NCBI GenBank assembly: GCA_037447605.1
Contig: CM074806.1
Coordinates: forward strand, 3,269,489 to 3,333,488
Origin: Zygnema circumcarinatum
Taxonomy: Eukaryota; Streptophyta; Zygnematophyceae; Zygnematales; Zygnemataceae
Length of the DNA stretch: 64,000 nt
Direction of reading: 5' to 3'
Shown here: positions 1-24,221 of the stretch, piece after piece
Layout of the letters: each line of letters begins with the position of its first letter
Numbering within the stretch: position 1 is the stretch's first letter
Notes under the pieces: model-generated
Databases searched by the model: none
What the model was told of the DNA's origin: nothing
The model's input: only the letters and a program-made list of their open reading frames with translations
Program-made: the position numbers and the translations under genes

Positions 1-43
<43 letters not shown>

Positions 44-60
44 GGAGAGGGGGAGGGAGG
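1..60. repeat. (AG)n microsatellite in intron 5 of GH9 copy 1
   Basis: Uninterrupted AG dinucleotides fill about the first 40 bases and grade into G-rich purine sequence. In GH9 copies 2 and 3 the same position in intron 5 holds a short AG run (near 9100 and 16500), so this is the expanded allele of an intronic repeat. It lies directly before exon 6 of the truncated first copy. Confidence 0.9.
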
Positions 61-161
61 AGAGTGGGAAGTGACTCGGGAGAAGTGAGGAGGAGAAAAG
101 GAGGACAGGTTGAAACTTCCGGTATTGATGACGTTTTGGTTTGGATTTCTTGGGATGACAG

Positions 162-2765
162 ATGCTGCTGGCTGGGGAGGTGCCGTCAGCCAATGCGGAA
201 GCGCTTTTCAGAGGATACAAGGCCCAAGCGGATGCTTTTCTCTGCCACAACGTGCCTGGGAGCCCAAAGAGGAGAGTTAGCCTCTCAAACGGTTTGTGCA
301 CCCTCCCTTTGGCCCTCAATGCATGCGAAGTTTCTCCCCTCGGCCCCTTGATTGCATCTCCTCCGAACGCGGTGGTCACTTGTGTTTGTAAATTTAGCAT
401 GGATCTACTCCGAAGCCAAAGTTGAAGCCATGCTGAAGTCAGTGTAGCCTGACCATCCCTTCCTTATGTTATGCTTTCTTTATGATTGGATCTCTCTGGC
501 CTATCTATGTTGCAGAGGGTCTCATTTTAGTCAATGTAGTCAACAGCCAGTACGTCATCAACGCAGCCTTCCTTTCGTCAGTGTACGGCGACTATCTCGA
601 AAGTGCGCATCAAAGCTTAGTCTGCCAGGATGGTGCAAGCCGTGCAACAATATCGCCGAATCAGATTTTTGCGTTTTCCAAAGGACAAGTAGGACGTCCT
701 TCCCCTCTCCCTCCACTATGCCCTACCCATAAGCACTCTTTGCTTATTCCGGTTTTAGTGAAATGTTCGGAGCGATTGGCGCTCCACCTAAGGCGACCTT
801 TTGTGCTGTTCGTGATTTCTATGCAGATGGACTATCTTCTCGGCAAGAACAAGGCGGGATATTCGTACATGGTCGGGTTCGGTATCAACTACCCCCTTCG
901 ACCCCATCATCGTGGTGCCTCTCTTCCCAACATAAACACAAATCCCATTAAGGTTACATGCGGTACGGGCGGGAACTCCGACGGCTTTGGAAACTTCTAC
1001 AACTCAATGTCACCAAATCCGAATGTCCTTGTTGGCGCTTTCGTTGGCGGCCCAAACACTGTGAGTCACGCGACTCAGATCTTTGTGTTGAATTTACGTT
1101 TTGAAAACCAGAGAAGTACTTAGAATACAGCTTGATCTAAAATGGCTTTTTATACTGCTACAGGTAAATGATGAGTACAGCGATTCTCGTGGCAATTACA
1201 ACCAAGCCGAGCCAACCACATACATCAATGCAGGCTCTGTAGGCCTTCTAGCCAAGCTCTATGTCAAGTCGCTCCCACCGGGCCCGCCTCCTCCTCCTTC
1301 TCCCCCTCCCTCGCCTTTCCCTCCTCCAGCTCCACCATCGCCGCCACCCCCGCCATCTCCGCCCTCTCCGCCACCTTCTCCTCCCCCTCCCCCGAGTCCG
1401 CCACCACCTCCTCCCTTTAAAGGTGACTAATATGAGACATTCTTTTTTTTTCTAGCTTGCTTACCAAAAAGAAAAAATCACCACGAGCCGTGCAGATGCT
1501 TTGAAATTCGTCTGTTCTGTTTGTGCTACATGGCCACTGTATAAAACACTAACTAAATGCCTAACTTCTTTTCGGCGATTGCAACAGGTAGCATTGTTAC
1601 AGTCGTGTGTGACGTAAAAGACTCGTGGGGTGACAACTTCAAGAAAATCGAGTGCGAAGTGGAGAACACCTCCCCAACAGTGACGGTCTCCAACGTGCTT
1701 CTCTCTGTGACCGGATTTTCTCCCAAAGAGACCTGGAACATTTTCTGCAACGAAGTCACAAAGGTATGCAGTCTCCCGGCATACAGCAAAACGCTGCCTC
1801 CTGGAAAGGTGCACACCTTCGGGCTCGTGCAGCAGGGGTCAGTTCCCAACTTCAAGGTCAGCTCCTATCAGGGTGGCGCCTCTCCTTCTCCGCCTCCACC
1901 GAAGAAGACGACGCCCTCTCCTCCTCCTCCGACGAAGACTAAGCCCTCCCCACCTCCCCCAACAAAGAAAAATCCCTCCCCACCTCCCCCAAAGGTGACT
2001 AAGCCCTCCCTACCTCCCCCGACGAAGAAAATTTTCTCCCCACCTCCCCCAAAGGTGACTAAGCCCTTCCCACCTCCCCCAACGAAGACAAGTCCCTCCC
2101 CACCTCCCCCGACGATGGCAAATTTCTCCTCACCTCCCCCAAATGTGACTCAGCCTCCACCTGCGCAAGGTACCACCAAAGGGATCGCTTCCTTTTAAGC
2201 TGAACAATCTATATCCCCGTTTCTAATGTTCTAGTCGAAATTTTTTTCTAAAAATCGATAACTTTTTGTAATTCGTGGTTCATATCTCAACTTTCTCGGG
2301 TTTGCAGGAGGTACAACTCAAGTGACGGTATCGAGCGTGATTCAATCGCAATGGAAAGATGGTCAATCGACAGTATATGCAGTGGATGTTGTGCTCACTA
2401 ACAAGTTCCCCGGAAACATTAAGAGCGTCAACGTCTACTCCAAAAATTTTAGGCCCACTAATAGCTGGAACATCCTCTCTACTTCACAGGCGAATCAGTA
2501 CACGTTCCCTGATTGGGGTACCTTGCTTCAAGAAGGCCAAACCAGGAAGGGCTCGTTTGGATTCATACAGAAAAATGGGGTAGCTGACTTTGTTGTTATC
2601 TCGTACACTACAGACACCGGCAAAACGTACACTTTTCCCATCCCAGGTAATGTCTCAAAAACCACTTTTCTGAACACTGAAACTACCGCTAATAGACATG
2701 TAGATGTTCTTCGAGCAACAATGATTAACTCAAGCATTTTGTCTGCCTGCATTATAGGGCGCTGA
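162..2765 (+). CDS. GH9 endoglucanase with two CBM49-like modules, copy 1 (5' end outside window)
   Basis: Secreted endo-beta-1,4-glucanase of glycoside hydrolase family 9, expected to act on cellulose in the wall. By alignment with the two complete copies downstream, only exons 6-12 are present: 162-291, 516-688, 827-1060, 1164-1422, 1588-2169, 2308-2646 and 2758-2765. Exon 8 carries the family signature ending HHRGASLP. Exon 9 carries AEPTTY, whose Glu is the expected catalytic acid, then a Pro-rich linker. Exon 10 encodes the first CBM49-like module (SIVTVVCDVKDSWGDNF) and a second Pro-rich linker of PSPPPP units with K/T spacers. Exon 11 encodes the second module (TQVTVSSVIQSQWKDG). The last exon is 8 nt including the TGA. 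Exons 1-5 with the signal peptide and catalytic Asp lie left of the window. No frame break is seen in the part present. Confidence 0.9.
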
Positions 2766-5328
2766 ATTGTTACTGTCGCGCGTTGTTTGATTCCTCGACA
2801 AAATTACATTCGACATTGCCGGATCCAATGGTCTGCGGCAGGCAGGAGGAGAAACGTGACTTCAATCTCTGGTTTTCGTTGACTAGTTCAAGTTTTAGGA
2901 ACTCAGTAGGACATTTGTAATCGTTAAACCTTTACTTGTGCATTAAGCCCATTGCTTATGGGCAGAAAAAATGTGGCATTGCTCATTGCTTATGGGCAGG
3001 CAATTGCAATAAGGGATTTCGACCTAAGATAGGGATTTTTCGCCGATCTTAGGTATCTGTTGGTTTTGTGAAAACCCGCAAATAAAGCATATACGTAAGG
3101 AATACGTACAGGAACGTGCTAGTTTGTACGGACGATGTTGGTTTTAACATCATCCGTACATGACCATGTACATCCGTATATATTTTTTTTGAGTAGTCTG
3201 CAGGAGTTATAGATCCGTCGTCTTGTTGGGCCTATAAGCAACAACGGTAACAATTTTTTATTTCATTTTCAATTTCAGTTCCTATTTCAGTCTATACTCA
3301 GAACTTTCGAGGATATAATTTTGAATTTAGTTTTGGTGAGAAGATTTTGAATTATGATCGATTCTAAGATGAATGATTCATGATGGATGGAAAAGAAGAT
3401 GGAGACCTACAAGACTTTAATGGAATGGGTCTTTGATTATCTATATGTTGTGATTGCCAGTTGCACGTGTGTTTCAATTGATTGGTAAAAAAATCAAGAT
3501 ATAAAAAATGAGAGTAGAAGTAGAAGAGTTTGCACCCGCTCTCAGAGCCATGTTGTTGAGCCTAAAAGCGGAGTTCCATGTACATATGGTTGCATCACTA
3601 TCGTGAGTGCAATGTCAATCCATTTTACATTTAAGGCTGTATGGTATTTAAGGTCACGTTTCTTTTAAAGTAATCTCCATATTCTCTGTGTTAAGCTATT
3701 TATGCCTTGTTGTAGGTGAAGGATGCGCTGGAATTTATCTTTCATTATGCATTGTGTTTCAGCCTACGGAATCTTACTCACCAATACATAGCCTTAACGC
3801 ATCACGCGTTGAAAAGAGACTTAAACTGTGCTTGCAACACTGGTTAAAAGGAATGCGTGCATGAACGCCTGATTTGGCGCATAGGAAGCCATGCTCACAA
3901 GAAGGGGTCGCTTGCCCTTGGCCGGATTTCCATCTGAAAGGAAGAGCTAGGGGAGGTACGTCCCACAAAGAGTGGTGCCAGGGGAGGAGCCAAATCTTCC
4001 AGCACTCCAAGTCCAAGCAAGAAAGGAAGATGGAATTACAACATTCAGCATGCAGAAGGATAATGATTATAGCTTAGCTGTCCCAACTCTAGCTTCAGCC
4101 TAAAAATAGAGCTCAGCGTGAGACTGAACATGCCAGTGTGACAACTGAAAGCCAATATCGAACAAATTTAAAAGACAATTTGAGTGCAGGACGACCTGTT
4201 CACGCACTAGAAAGAAAAGTTCAGAAGCTCACCTGACGCCTTCCTCTAACTCCTAAATGAGGTGTCGCCAAGGTGATGAAGTTTTTTGGATCTAGGCCAG
4301 CCAATAAGCCCCCATTGCTCCCTCCTGACGCTGTTCCAGACACAGAGTTACTGCATGCCATACGCATAAACGTCCACACATTACAAATGAACCCCTTTCC
4401 AATAAATTTGCCGTAATGCAGGGGCAGTCATTGCTATCGAAAAAGCAGCAAGGCCAAATGCGAACATATCCTGGGCCCGAGGGGTGTAAAGTATGCCGAC
4501 TGCGTAGCGAGCTGTAAATCCACCAATGTGCAACCTGCTATTCGCTTAGTGAAGGATTTTTTTGTTTCGTTACATGCACCTGCACTAATCAACAGCCGTC
4601 GTCAGTCATCTGCACTACAAACTGTCAAAAAGACTGCTTAAAGGTCTGAACAAGTATCAATTAAGCAATTCTGCCAACATCCCTCATACACACCAAGTAG
4701 TGTAATTTTACGTCATCAAACTAGGGATAACTGGAAAATGCCGCCCAAGCTCTCTCTCTCTCTTTCTCTCCCCCAAAGCCATTGTATGGCTTAAGGCAAA
4801 TGTATGATGGGTAGTGATGCTGCGGGTTATAGGACATTGTGTTGAAGTGCATTGTGTTGTTTGAGAGTCTACGAGTTTTAGGTTAGAGTACATGTACAGA
4901 AACTATACAGAAGATGTTCTACCAATGCACAGACAGAAAAAAAGGACCGCACGTGAGAGAGTATTTAAAAAGGTATGAGGAGGAAGCGAAGTGGCAAGCG
5001 AAGCGTTGCAAGAAGACGAAGGGTTTAGGAAGGAGAGTTCTAGAAACATAAATTAGGAGTAAAAGAAGAAACAGAGTAGAGAAGAAGCTAAGCAGTAGAG
5101 GAAGTGAGAAAAGAGGATAAAGTGAAATGTATCAAGGCCTTTTGATGAAATAAAGAAAGTATTTATGAGCTCAATGCCATTTTCTTTTCCCGTTTATGAC
5201 AAATGTGCTGATCCAATGGGACTACTGTAAGTGTAGCGGTTGCTACACCCACCATGGTGCTCCGCGCAACATGTACCCCGCCCTCTAGCCGTACCGTACG
5301 GCCGGCGTACAGTATGGCCTACAGTACA
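2766..5328. other. Intergenic interval after GH9 copy 1; no gene supported
   Basis: About 2.5 kb of AT-rich sequence without a convincing reading frame. It contains a 15-bp-stem hairpin at 3125-3160, a shorter hairpin (CCTAAGAT and its complement) near 3023-3053, and a purine-rich stretch at 4970-5150 that follows a TATTTAAA box (near 4962) and precedes an AATAAAG. That last arrangement could be a small transcription unit or an LTR relic, but no paired LTR or coding region supports it. Confidence 0.5.
3125..3160. repeat. Imperfect inverted repeat (hairpin)
   Basis: A 15-nt arm at 3125-3139 (TGTACGGACGATGTT) faces its complement at 3146-3160 with one mismatch and a 6-nt loop. The GTACGG core is shared with the GTACGG-rich islands elsewhere in the window. 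It may be the end of a short element or a transcribed hairpin. Confidence 0.6.
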
Positions 5329-5556
5329 CTACAGTAGGACCCCGTCATATTTTCCACCATCAAAAGTGCGTCCCAAGAAATTCGCCCCGATTTTGCCGAA
5401 ACCACCTTTTTGTACGGTAACTTGTGTTACAGGGGGTCCTCGTCATATTTTCCACCTTCAACAGTGCGTCACCAATAAATTCGCACCGATTTTGCCGAAA
5501 CCACCTTTTTGTACGGTAACTTAGAGTTAGCCGTACTATTCGTACTATCCGTGCCC

Positions 5557-5590
5557 TAAAAACCCTAAAACCCTAAAAACCCTAAAACCT
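5557..5590. repeat. Telomere-like CCCTAAA(A) units
   Basis: Four consecutive units of CCCTAAA with one or two extra A. This resembles the plant telomere motif or an interstitial telo-box cluster. It lies inside the putative repeat element and is far too short to be a telomere. Confidence 0.7.
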
Positions 5591-6371
5591 GTACAGTTCG
5601 TACTGACCGTACTAGCCGTACTAGCTGTACTAGCCGTTACGGGTGTAGCGTAACGGAGCTGCGTTCGACGGATTTGCGTCAGTTCAATTGTACTTGACAT
5701 ATGCCTCTTCCGTGTCACGGATCAGCGGAATCCAGGAGCTGCCGACGGAGAATGCGAGAAGGCGGCGCCATGTGTTGGCGGCCCACGGAACAGCACACCA
5801 TCCAGCAAGGCGCACTCGGGAACACCGCCTAAGGCCGCCGATTATCATTCATTGACCTATCCGAAGGCTCCACGTAGTCAGTCAGGCCTCTCAGTGGGCA
5901 GTTGGCCAATCAGAGACTGTCACTGCTAAGACTCAAGATCTATGGTCAGTGTTAAGTAGATGGGATGTCAGTGATGCTTTTTTGTCTTTTAGTGCTGGGC
6001 TTAGTATTTGTATTTGCTGTGTGGTTTGTTGTCTTGTTCTTCTTTCTTCTTTTCCTTCCTCTTCAGTTACAGCAACAGATGCTAAGTAAGAGAGAGAGAG
6101 AGAGAGAGAGTTCCATGCCATAGATAGAGAGAGAGAGAGAGAGAGAAAGAGTCTTCTTGCTGATAGCATTTAGACGTCCCATTCAGCCCAGTTAGACAAA
6201 GATTTCAGTGAGAAGACAATTTCATTGTAATGACATTCCCCAGCCAACCGCTGGCTGGGGTGAGTTTCCAAAATACCACCTTTATCTAAGTTGTGTCCTG
6301 TTTTCCCTCTGCTGTCACTATGCCAAGCCCCTATCTTGCTCTATCCTGCCTTGCATTACTCTCAATGACCA

Positions 6372-6845
6372 ATGATCACTAGAAGCCTAGCTAAGAGACT
6401 AGCCGAGGAGAGGACAGGGGAGGAGGGTCCCCAAGGAAGGGCTCTTTGCGCATCAAGTCCAGCCGCCGGTGGGAACGTCTTCAGAATCCCTACGTCTTCC
6501 GCTGCGCGTACCTCTGAATCCCCCGGATCCTGGCTCTATGCTGCAGGCAGACCCACAGCACCACCCCAACCCTACGTCAGTTTCAGCACGGACACGCGAG
6601 TGGCCGTACAGCCCCTGCAGCTAGCTCAGCAGTCTTTGTTTAACCCCACTTATCTTGTGCTACACGGGCTTACGCAAAACTCACCTAATCTCCCCGCACG
6701 TGCCGCCGTAAGAGGCGCTCGCTCTTCTCCCCTTCTTTTTGGCTTCGATACGATAATAGACGATACGACACGTCCCGATACGGTAGTATCCGTACTAGCC
6801 GTACGAGCTGTAGTAGCCAATACGGTACGATGCGGTACGATATGA
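6372..6845 (+). CDS. Doubtful open frame in repeat DNA (possible retroelement gag-like start)
   Basis: A 157-codon frame beginning with a true ATG. The start (MITRSLAKRLAEERTGEEG) is basic then acidic, like the N-terminus of some LTR-retrotransposon polyproteins. The frame then runs into GATACG/GTACGG simple sequence and stops. No zinc knuckle, protease or reverse transcriptase motif follows, no primer binding site was recognised, and the overlapping minus frames are equally open. It may be a relic or chance. Confidence 0.2.
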   Translation: MITRSLAKRLAEERTGEEGPQGRALCASSPAAGGNVFRIPTSSAARTSESPGSWLYAAGRPTAPPQPYVSFSTDTRVAVQPLQLAQQSLFNPTYLVLHGLTQNSPNLPARAAVRGARSSPLLFGFDTIIDDTTRPDTVVSVLAVRAVVANTVRCGTI

Positions 6846-7518
6846 CTACAAACAATACGATACGATGCGTACGAATATACATGAACACTAACATCATTCC
6901 GCTCGCCTATTGGTAACACGGACCTTCTATTTGCCAAAAACAATATTTTCGCCCGGTATTTGCCGAAACCAGGTGGAAAATATGACGAGGACCCCCTGTA
7001 CTGTACAGTACAGTACCATACGGTTTGTACGAAGCCGTACACAAGTACGGAGAGTATCCGTCAGACCTACTGTACTGTAGCGGACGTGCGGCAACCTCTA
7101 ACGCGCGATATTATTGGGCGTTAGCCCCAATATGACGTCAGCGTTTCATAATAGTTTCTCTTGGCGTTGACCGCCCGAGAGAGGCCCGGCCCGCCATTGA
7201 ACCGACCGTTCACAGTTGGCCCGAACCCGCCTACCGCCTGCCGACGTGGCCTGTCTCTGTCTCTCCGTACGCCACAGTCTAGATCTCTCGCCCGTCGTGT
7301 TATGCCGTACACCGAATCCGTATTAGGACTTTCATCCACTCCCCGCCGGCCACGTGGCAGAAAACAATACAGCGCGGGCCAATGGGACAAACGGCCCCGA
7401 ATCTCGGCGGATCCCCCTCCCCTCCCCTCCCCGTCCCTCCGCGCGGCGGCAGAGCGGCGGGCGGCGGCCGCCGCTCTGCCGCCGCGCTCGACCGCGGCCC
7501 CGCTCGCCCGGCCGCGAA

Positions 7519-7525
7519 CATAAAG
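7519..7525 (+). promoter_or_regulatory. TATA-like box of GH9 copy 2
   Basis: CATAAAG followed by a G-run, 117 bp before the start codon. The same motif in nearly the same context (GGCCGCG, then ACATAAAGGGGGGAGGGC) lies before copy 3, and the sequence from this box to the ATG is largely conserved between the copies. A CCACGTGG G-box lies upstream near 7350. Confidence 0.55.
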
Positions 7526-7608
7526 GGGGGAGGGCACAAACTCGTCAGACATCGCTCGCCTCGCCGCCTGCAGCAGAGGAGGAGAAGGAGGAGGAGAAGG
7601 AGGAGTAG

Positions 7609-19569
<11,961 letters not shown>

Positions 19570-21175
19570 CTCGCAAAGTGCATGACTTTAGCTAATTGTG
19601 GACCGGATCCAATATTACGTCAAATGGTAATGCGATTCTGGCAGCCAAACGGGGTTCAGCGGCAGAAAGTGGGCAGCATGTTCAGCCGAACCCTCTTTCA
19701 TTTCGCAAGTTACTCGGTTTTGTCCCGGTAAATGAGTTCATATTTCGTGAACTACGCCTTTGCATCTGTATGCGCCATACAAAATGGACGCAGGAGACAG
19801 CTTAGTGCTTCCTAAAAAATAGATTTCGTTGAGGTTTGTCAAGTCGTTAGGCTGGGTTTTTTAAATAGGTTTTGTTTCGGCAGCTGATCCTGTGCTCAGC
19901 TGCCGCGATTTATTATATGTTCCTTTATTGTATAGCACTTCATATTTAATGACGTTTGTTTATCCACAGTTATTCTGAGTTTTATTAACATACACATTTA
20001 TTTCGCCTTTCGACATTTTCATCGCAATCATGTGAGCGCGTGTTCTCTAGACTTTGGTCGTGAAGTGGATTCGTAATGTGTGGATTTCTCTTGGCCTGGA
20101 CAAGACGTTCACATTCCTATTCTTTTGCGGAGCAAAAAACTGCATTTGCTTGTCTGCATTATGCTCTCACATATTTTATACATTAATCTCCCTCTTGCGT
20201 ACGCAAGCACAATTCACTATCTCCAGTTGTGCCATTCTGCTGACTATTTTCGCACCTGCTTCACCTCTCTAATCGCGTCAGTACCTGAGACTTGCGCTTC
20301 TCTCAGTCTCCTCACTCTTGCTGATTGCTAAATTGACAGAGGTGACTTGAAGGTGGTCTCCGTCAGTTAAGGTTCAAGGAAGTTGGTTTTTGTGAGTTGA
20401 TGGGCACTCTTGTTGTCTCAACCGAGGCCCTCTCAAGCCTGCCATGGACGGCCAAACAGCTTTATTCGGAGACCATCTGGCCACTCGCCTCTGCCAGCTA
20501 CTCCATGCGCTCGGCTAGTTCCAGTCAGACCGTTCCACTATAGTACTGATGAGCTTTGCCTGAAATTGCTCTGAGCACTGACCAAAATCGAGCTAACATC
20601 AGATGATCCCTCTGCCTCTTACGTCTTTGCCGGAGTATGATTCCCCCTACTCCTTTCCCAGCCCTAACACTTGCATCGCAGATTGGGAGATGCTGCGGCA
20701 AGTGTCATCTCATGCAGGTTTCTTTAGAGGTAACTTTGCCAAACCCATTATGGCTGGTAGATAAGTGAGCAGCACATGGGATCCATGCACAACACTTCAT
20801 ACGGGTGGTTTGCCGGAACGTTCTGAAAGTTGTCCCCTTCAGGATCCTACAACTGTACAAGCGGCTCACTCATACAAGCCAATATTAAAAACCTAATAGA
20901 CAATATAGACCCTCAAAAGGGTTTAAGCTTACAAACAACCGATCGAATTTTCAAATTATAAATGCCGGAGATTGCCCGATCATACCCATCTAAGATACCT
21001 AGACTGTGATATGTTTCCAATATTTGCTTTCTGTGCACTAGAGACGGCTCAAATGTACAAAAACCCACAAGACCCCCTGTTTGCTCTCTCACCCGCGTTC
21101 GCACCCCTCACAACAAATGCATTTCCCCCAGCGGCGATGCTCCCCTCCTGCTCGCCCCCGGGCCTCCTCCGGCTT
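19570..21175. other. Convergent interval between GH9 copy 3 and the thioredoxin gene; no gene supported
   Basis: Contains the 3' flanks of two genes that point at each other. Only short open frames without recognisable domains are present, and no repeat stands out. Confidence 0.5.
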
Positions 21176-23072
21176 CTAAAGCTCTCTGCTGAGCTCTCCC
21201 ACCTCGTGGTAGCGACGCAGCAGCCGGCCAATGGTGGCCGTCAACCTGCTCTGATCTCGCGTTGGGAACTGTTCCACGCGGCAGCCGTCCTGCGCAGCTC
21301 CACAGCAACACCACATACATGTATGAGATAACGCCGAAAATTCCTCCCACTCCCTTCACAGGATGATGACGATGATGTGACGTGTGTGCTCCGCCAGCAA
21401 AAAGTGCATACTCTAAGAGGCCGAATGCAAGAACATTCACTCTTAGACTTCCAAGCTTTTCCCTCAGTACCCACCATGAAGAACGTGAACATCGGCACTA
21501 CTTTAATTTTGTAGAACCGTGCTATGTCCTGCACAACCAAACCGCAGTCTCGGGTGAGCCGGTCTTCCAAGTCCACGGCCTAGTGCTTGAAATGGCAGAG
21601 TGCCGACAGGCTTTGAAAATCAATGGAATATGCCACCCACCGTGAGGTCATCGTATTCATCCCTCACATTGTGCTTTATGAATCGGATGGCTCCCGGCTG
21701 CCCGTCCACTTGGCAGTCCTCGCCGCAGCCCTGCACTCTCTGACAGCGATTGTTTAGCACAGAAAAAAGAAAGGGGCAAGTCCACACGATGGAACATAGC
21801 AGGGTAGAACAGTTTGGGGGCAAGACATTGACTACGGATGAATTGAAATGAGAAAATGCACCTTTTTGCACATTTTGACAAACTGGGGTAGAATGTATTT
21901 ACACGCGCCACAGGCTGAATTGTAGAAGTCAACGACCACCTGCACGTAATGCATGCTGATAAGTAAGAGAGAATGGTGAAAACGGACACAAAGCAAAAAA
22001 TATATATAGAAAAATAACACAAATTTCCTATCCTTGTGTTCCATGCAGGCAAACATCCCGGAAGTAAGAAGAACAAAGAAGACCAATTGTTAAAAACGAG
22101 CAGGTGGATGGCAGAGTTCACCAGCTCATTCGCTGCTTCGGCCTCCTGCAGCTCACGCTCAAACTCAGAGAGAGAGCAGACCTCTCTCACGCAGTCCACC
22201 GGGCAGGACACTTCCGCCTCTGCTGTGCGGAGATCGCGCTCCTGCGCACACATTAGGGATAGAAATCCGGATGTTCGTTTGGAAAATCTCCTATTGGCTT
22301 CATCACACGGAAAAATGGACAGATAAAACTCACATGGCTCAAAAGAAGGGTGCCATCGTCGGCCCCAGCCATGCCAAGACTAAGACTTGTAGACACGCGG
22401 GCGCATTTGCAACAGCAAACAACTTCGAAATGGTTTTAATCAATGAGCATGCATCTTATGTGAAATTTTACACTCAATTCTGTGCGAAAATCACACATGG
22501 AACATTGCCGCTGCGATGCTTTTTAGTTCCCCTTCAGCAGACGAAGAATAACTAAGTAATTAACTAATCAATTCTTTATTGATGACTCTATAATGGTTAG
22601 TTCAACGTTACGCCTGCTTCCAAACGCAAAGACACATCAAGGTTATTGAACATGTGCCCGGTTCACATAAAACTAAGGTGACGCCTACTCGTCGTCCTGT
22701 GTACACTTGAATGAACCCTAGACACCCAAAACAGATAGAAATAATTACTCCCAATCCAGAAAGACTAAATTGGCTATGTGAAACCTAAATCACTCCCAGG
22801 ACACGTGAAACTGCTTCATATCCAAAAAAATATCTTATAATCAACAAGATCCTCTTAGCAGCGTCTACCTGCTGCCTCCGAAATGATTCTTCTAAATGCC
22901 GCCGTCGATCTATGTGTATTCCCGCTTTGACTGCCACGTGACGCACAGTTATTGGTCTGCTATTCAGTCTCCGAAGTCGAAGAGCTTCACCGAAGACCTC
23001 GGACTCAAATTTACGTCGTTCTGCGGCTGGCCGAAGCCATGGCTGCCGAACTGCCGCAGTGAGCGAGCCCAT
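21176..23072 (-). CDS. Atypical thioredoxin, CGAC active site (6 exons, 219 aa)
   Basis: Thiol-disulphide oxidoreductase of the thioredoxin fold, probably plastid-targeted. Exons on the minus strand: 23072-22869, 22241-22122, 21939-21862, 21730-21641, 21528-21475, 21289-21176; all introns are phase 0 and GT-AG. Residues 1-68 are rich in Arg and Ser/Thr with few acids, fitting a transit peptide. The domain contains VVVDFYNSACGACKYI, with active-site Cys at about 118 and 121, a loop with extra cysteines (GCGEDCQVDG), and the cis-Pro segment KIKVVPMFTFF (P176). It ends with VEQFPTRDQSRL and a C-terminal helix. The non-WCGPC site and overall pattern recall the atypical ACHT-type thioredoxins of plants, but I cannot assign the subclass. 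Exon 1 is the least certain: an ATG at 22253 in exon 2 is an alternative start. Confidence 0.78.
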
Positions 23073-24095
23073 AAAGAAAACTCTCTCTCAGGAGTAAGGG
23101 ATGACCTACCTAAGAAAGATGTAAAGTACGCTTTAGGTTCCCTCAACTGTAAAGTCAATTCGTTCACTTCCCCTGGTCTAATGAAAGCTTGATTTGTGAA
23201 AAGGTTGAGCGAGACTACCACTAGAAATTCAGCTCCCTATTTGAATACACAATTGATATAGAATTGGCCGACCCTCTCCGCGGCAGGCAGACGGCGGGGC
23301 AGGAAGAGGAGGGCGCTCGGCCTCACTTTGCGGAGGGGGCGCCGCAAAAGGCCCCGCGGAGCTCTCCCAGATATTTTCCGCCGCCCACGTGGCAGTGTCG
23401 GCGGCCCCTCCACCCGCCATTGGCTGCCGCCGGCGAAAGTAAAAGGACGAAAGAGGAGGAGAGTTTCGGCCATGGCTTTTTTGTCACTCCCGCAAAGCTT
23501 ATTCACGGGACAGATTGAGATTTGATTGAAGGGGGTAGGGCGTAAATACCACAAAAGAATCAAACAAAGGCTGTATTTGGTTAAACAAATATGTGAAATG
23601 AGTTGCTTTTGTACTCACAATGGTCATGTTTTCATTTGTACAGAACTCTTAACTCTAACGACTAGTTGGCTTAACATTTCGGCTTTAAAAACTGATGCAA
23701 ACTCTTCAAGTTTTGGAGATTGGATTTTACAAATCAATCAAAGCACTTTTTTTATTTGGCAATCATAGCATATAACTACTACTCACTAAAAGACCACAAA
23801 AAAGAAAGCTGAAATAAGAACCAATATTAGAAATGAAATAAAAAATAGTCTTATTCCCTTAATGATTCTAAGTTGAATAGAAGGGTTCTAAAACTGATGT
23901 AAACTACTAAAAAAGACCCTCGAAGACCATTCGAACTATCAAACTCGTCTTCTTCCCATCCAATTACTGAAAAGTCTGACTCAACACGGGGTTTTTAAAC
24001 TAATTTAGTGGACAACCCCTTATCTTAAGCCGAAATCCCGTATTTGAAGAGGCCGTCATCACTCATTAGTGGCCGGCTCCCCTCTAGTTCCCCAT

Positions 24096-24145
24096 GTTGT
24101 TGTTGTTGTTGTTATTGATATTGTTGTTGTTGTCGTTGTTATTGA

Positions 24146-24176
<31 letters not shown>

Positions 24177-24221
24177 ATTGATGTCTTTGTTGTTATTGTT
24201 GTTGTTGTTGTTGTTGTTGTC
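24096..24221 (+). repeat. (TTG)n microsatellite
   Basis: Tandem TTG trinucleotides with scattered ATTGA interruptions over about 125 bp. It creates artificial poly-N and poly-T frames on the minus strand. Confidence 0.95.

Larger units (their letters stand above)
5329..7015. mobile_element. Dispersed GTACGG-rich repeat, putative transposon copy 1
   Basis: The left part (5331-5421) is followed by a second direct copy about 98 bp on (5428-5521); both run from a TACAG terminus to TTTTTGTACGGTAAC. The right part (about 6840-7005) is inverted and ends with GGTGGAAAATATGACGAGG and CTGTA. The two outer ends read as an inverted repeat sharing CGTCATATTTTCCACC. The same pair of end types occurs at 54655-55275 in the opposite orientation. 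Internally there are telomere-like CCCTAAA units, islands of GATACG/GTACGG, and one open frame at 6372-6845. A clean target duplication is not visible because the ends are rich in TACAGTA palindromes, so the outer limits are approximate. Confidence 0.5.

Noticed and set aside
4960-5200. TATTTAAA, purine-rich leader and AATAAAG as an LTR or small gene
   Set aside because: No second copy, no TG..CA ends and no adjacent retroelement coding sequence were found.
6237-6260. CCCCAGCC / GGCTGGGG hairpin as a terminator or attachment site
   Set aside because: An 8-bp stem in eukaryotic intergenic DNA with no matching partner; chance is sufficient.
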